Shown here: piece by piece, positions 12,685 to 12,780 of the stretch
How positions within the stretch are numbered: position 1 is the stretch's first letter
Layout of the letters: each line of letters starts with the position of its first letter
From: Geobacter sp. UBA6169
GTDB lineage: Bacteria; Desulfobacterota; Desulfuromonadia; Geobacterales; Pseudopelobacteraceae
Direction: 5' to 3'
Assembly (NCBI GenBank): GCA_002422265.1
Contig: DIUB01000174.1
Span: 1 to 12,780, forward strand
DNA: 12,780 nucleotides
Position numbers and translations under genes: made by a program
Notes under the pieces: model-generated
Told to the model about the DNA's origin: nothing
What the model saw: only the letters and a program-made list of their open reading frames with translations
Database searches by the model: none

Positions 12685-12780
12685 TGGCCACCCCTGTTTT
12701 TGCCGTCAGTGAACAGAAACAGCAGGCCCTGCTCAGGCGAATGGAGGAGCTGGGTGTTCGGGAAGAGGAACTTGAAGAAC
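12684..12780 (+). CDS. Partial gene, probably a small peptide-chain-release-factor-like protein
   Basis: The ATG shares its A with the TAA stop of the EAL-HDOD gene (TAATG), with GGGG just before it, so the two are translationally coupled. The 32 visible codons read MATPVFAVSEQKQQALLRRM followed by EELGVREEELEE and run off the window. This start resembles small RF-1-domain proteins whose N-terminus has an LxxRMxxLGxxExDLEE pattern just before the GGQ loop. The GGQ itself would lie a few residues beyond the window end, so the identification is a recollection of family style and is not proven here. Confidence 0.55.
   Translation, partial: MATPVFAVSEQKQQALLRRMEELGVREEELEE

Overview
The window looks like chromosome from a free-living, GC-rich deltaproteobacterium. 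The best fit is the Geobacter/Trichlorobacter/Pelobacter group (Desulfuromonadia). This is an inference from gene content and style: paired c-di-GMP proteins, an EAL-HDOD protein, a DUF3750 lipoprotein, a plsC-rnhA-HEAT operon and GC-rich codon use. No single marker gene proves it.

Left edge (1-1394): the right end of an integrated genomic island. A P4-type tyrosine integrase, visibly more AT-rich than the other genes, reads leftward into the island. Between its start and the boundary lie a promoter with overlapping 12-bp direct repeats, a cluster of 10-bp repeats that resemble integrase arm sites, and a 48-base 3' remnant of tRNA-Thr(CGT) without acceptor 5' strand or D-arm. The remnant reads rightward, so the island lies to its left and resident chromosome starts just after it, including the old tRNA terminator at 1403-1437. 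An intact tRNA-Thr should sit at the far left end of the island, outside the window.

Chromosome, 1482-2898 (minus strand): a two-gene unit, a DUF3750 lipoprotein overlapping a radical SAM enzyme by 11 bases. The region from 2899 to 3136 is AT-rich and divergent. It leads into a plus-strand tandem universal stress protein (3137-3940). Next come a GabD-type succinate-semialdehyde dehydrogenase (4164-5618) and, five bases later, a large membrane-bound sensor with HAMP, PAS, degenerate GGDEF and intact EAL domains (5624-8410). These last two look co-transcribed. The sensor is predicted to be a c-di-GMP phosphodiesterase whose GGDEF domain is catalytically dead. A bidirectional terminator (8440-8477) separates it from the converging operon.

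Right part: a minus-strand operon (11258 to 8521) encodes a PlsC-like acyltransferase, RNase HI and an orphan all-helical HEAT-like protein. A tandem TTGACCC heptanucleotide repeat sits exactly between plsC and the RNase HI core. Diverging from it is an EAL-HDOD signalling protein (11449-12684), whose stop overlaps the start of a truncated gene that resembles small class I peptide-chain-release-factor-like proteins. The divergent intergenic region holds one candidate promoter in each direction and an 18-bp inverted repeat at the predicted plsC start site.

I found no CRISPR array, IS element, intact tRNA or rRNA. The most notable points are the island boundary with its repeat architecture, the GGDEF domain degenerate in two catalytic positions, the HX4E acyltransferase, and the heptanucleotide repeat translated into the RNase HI N-terminus.
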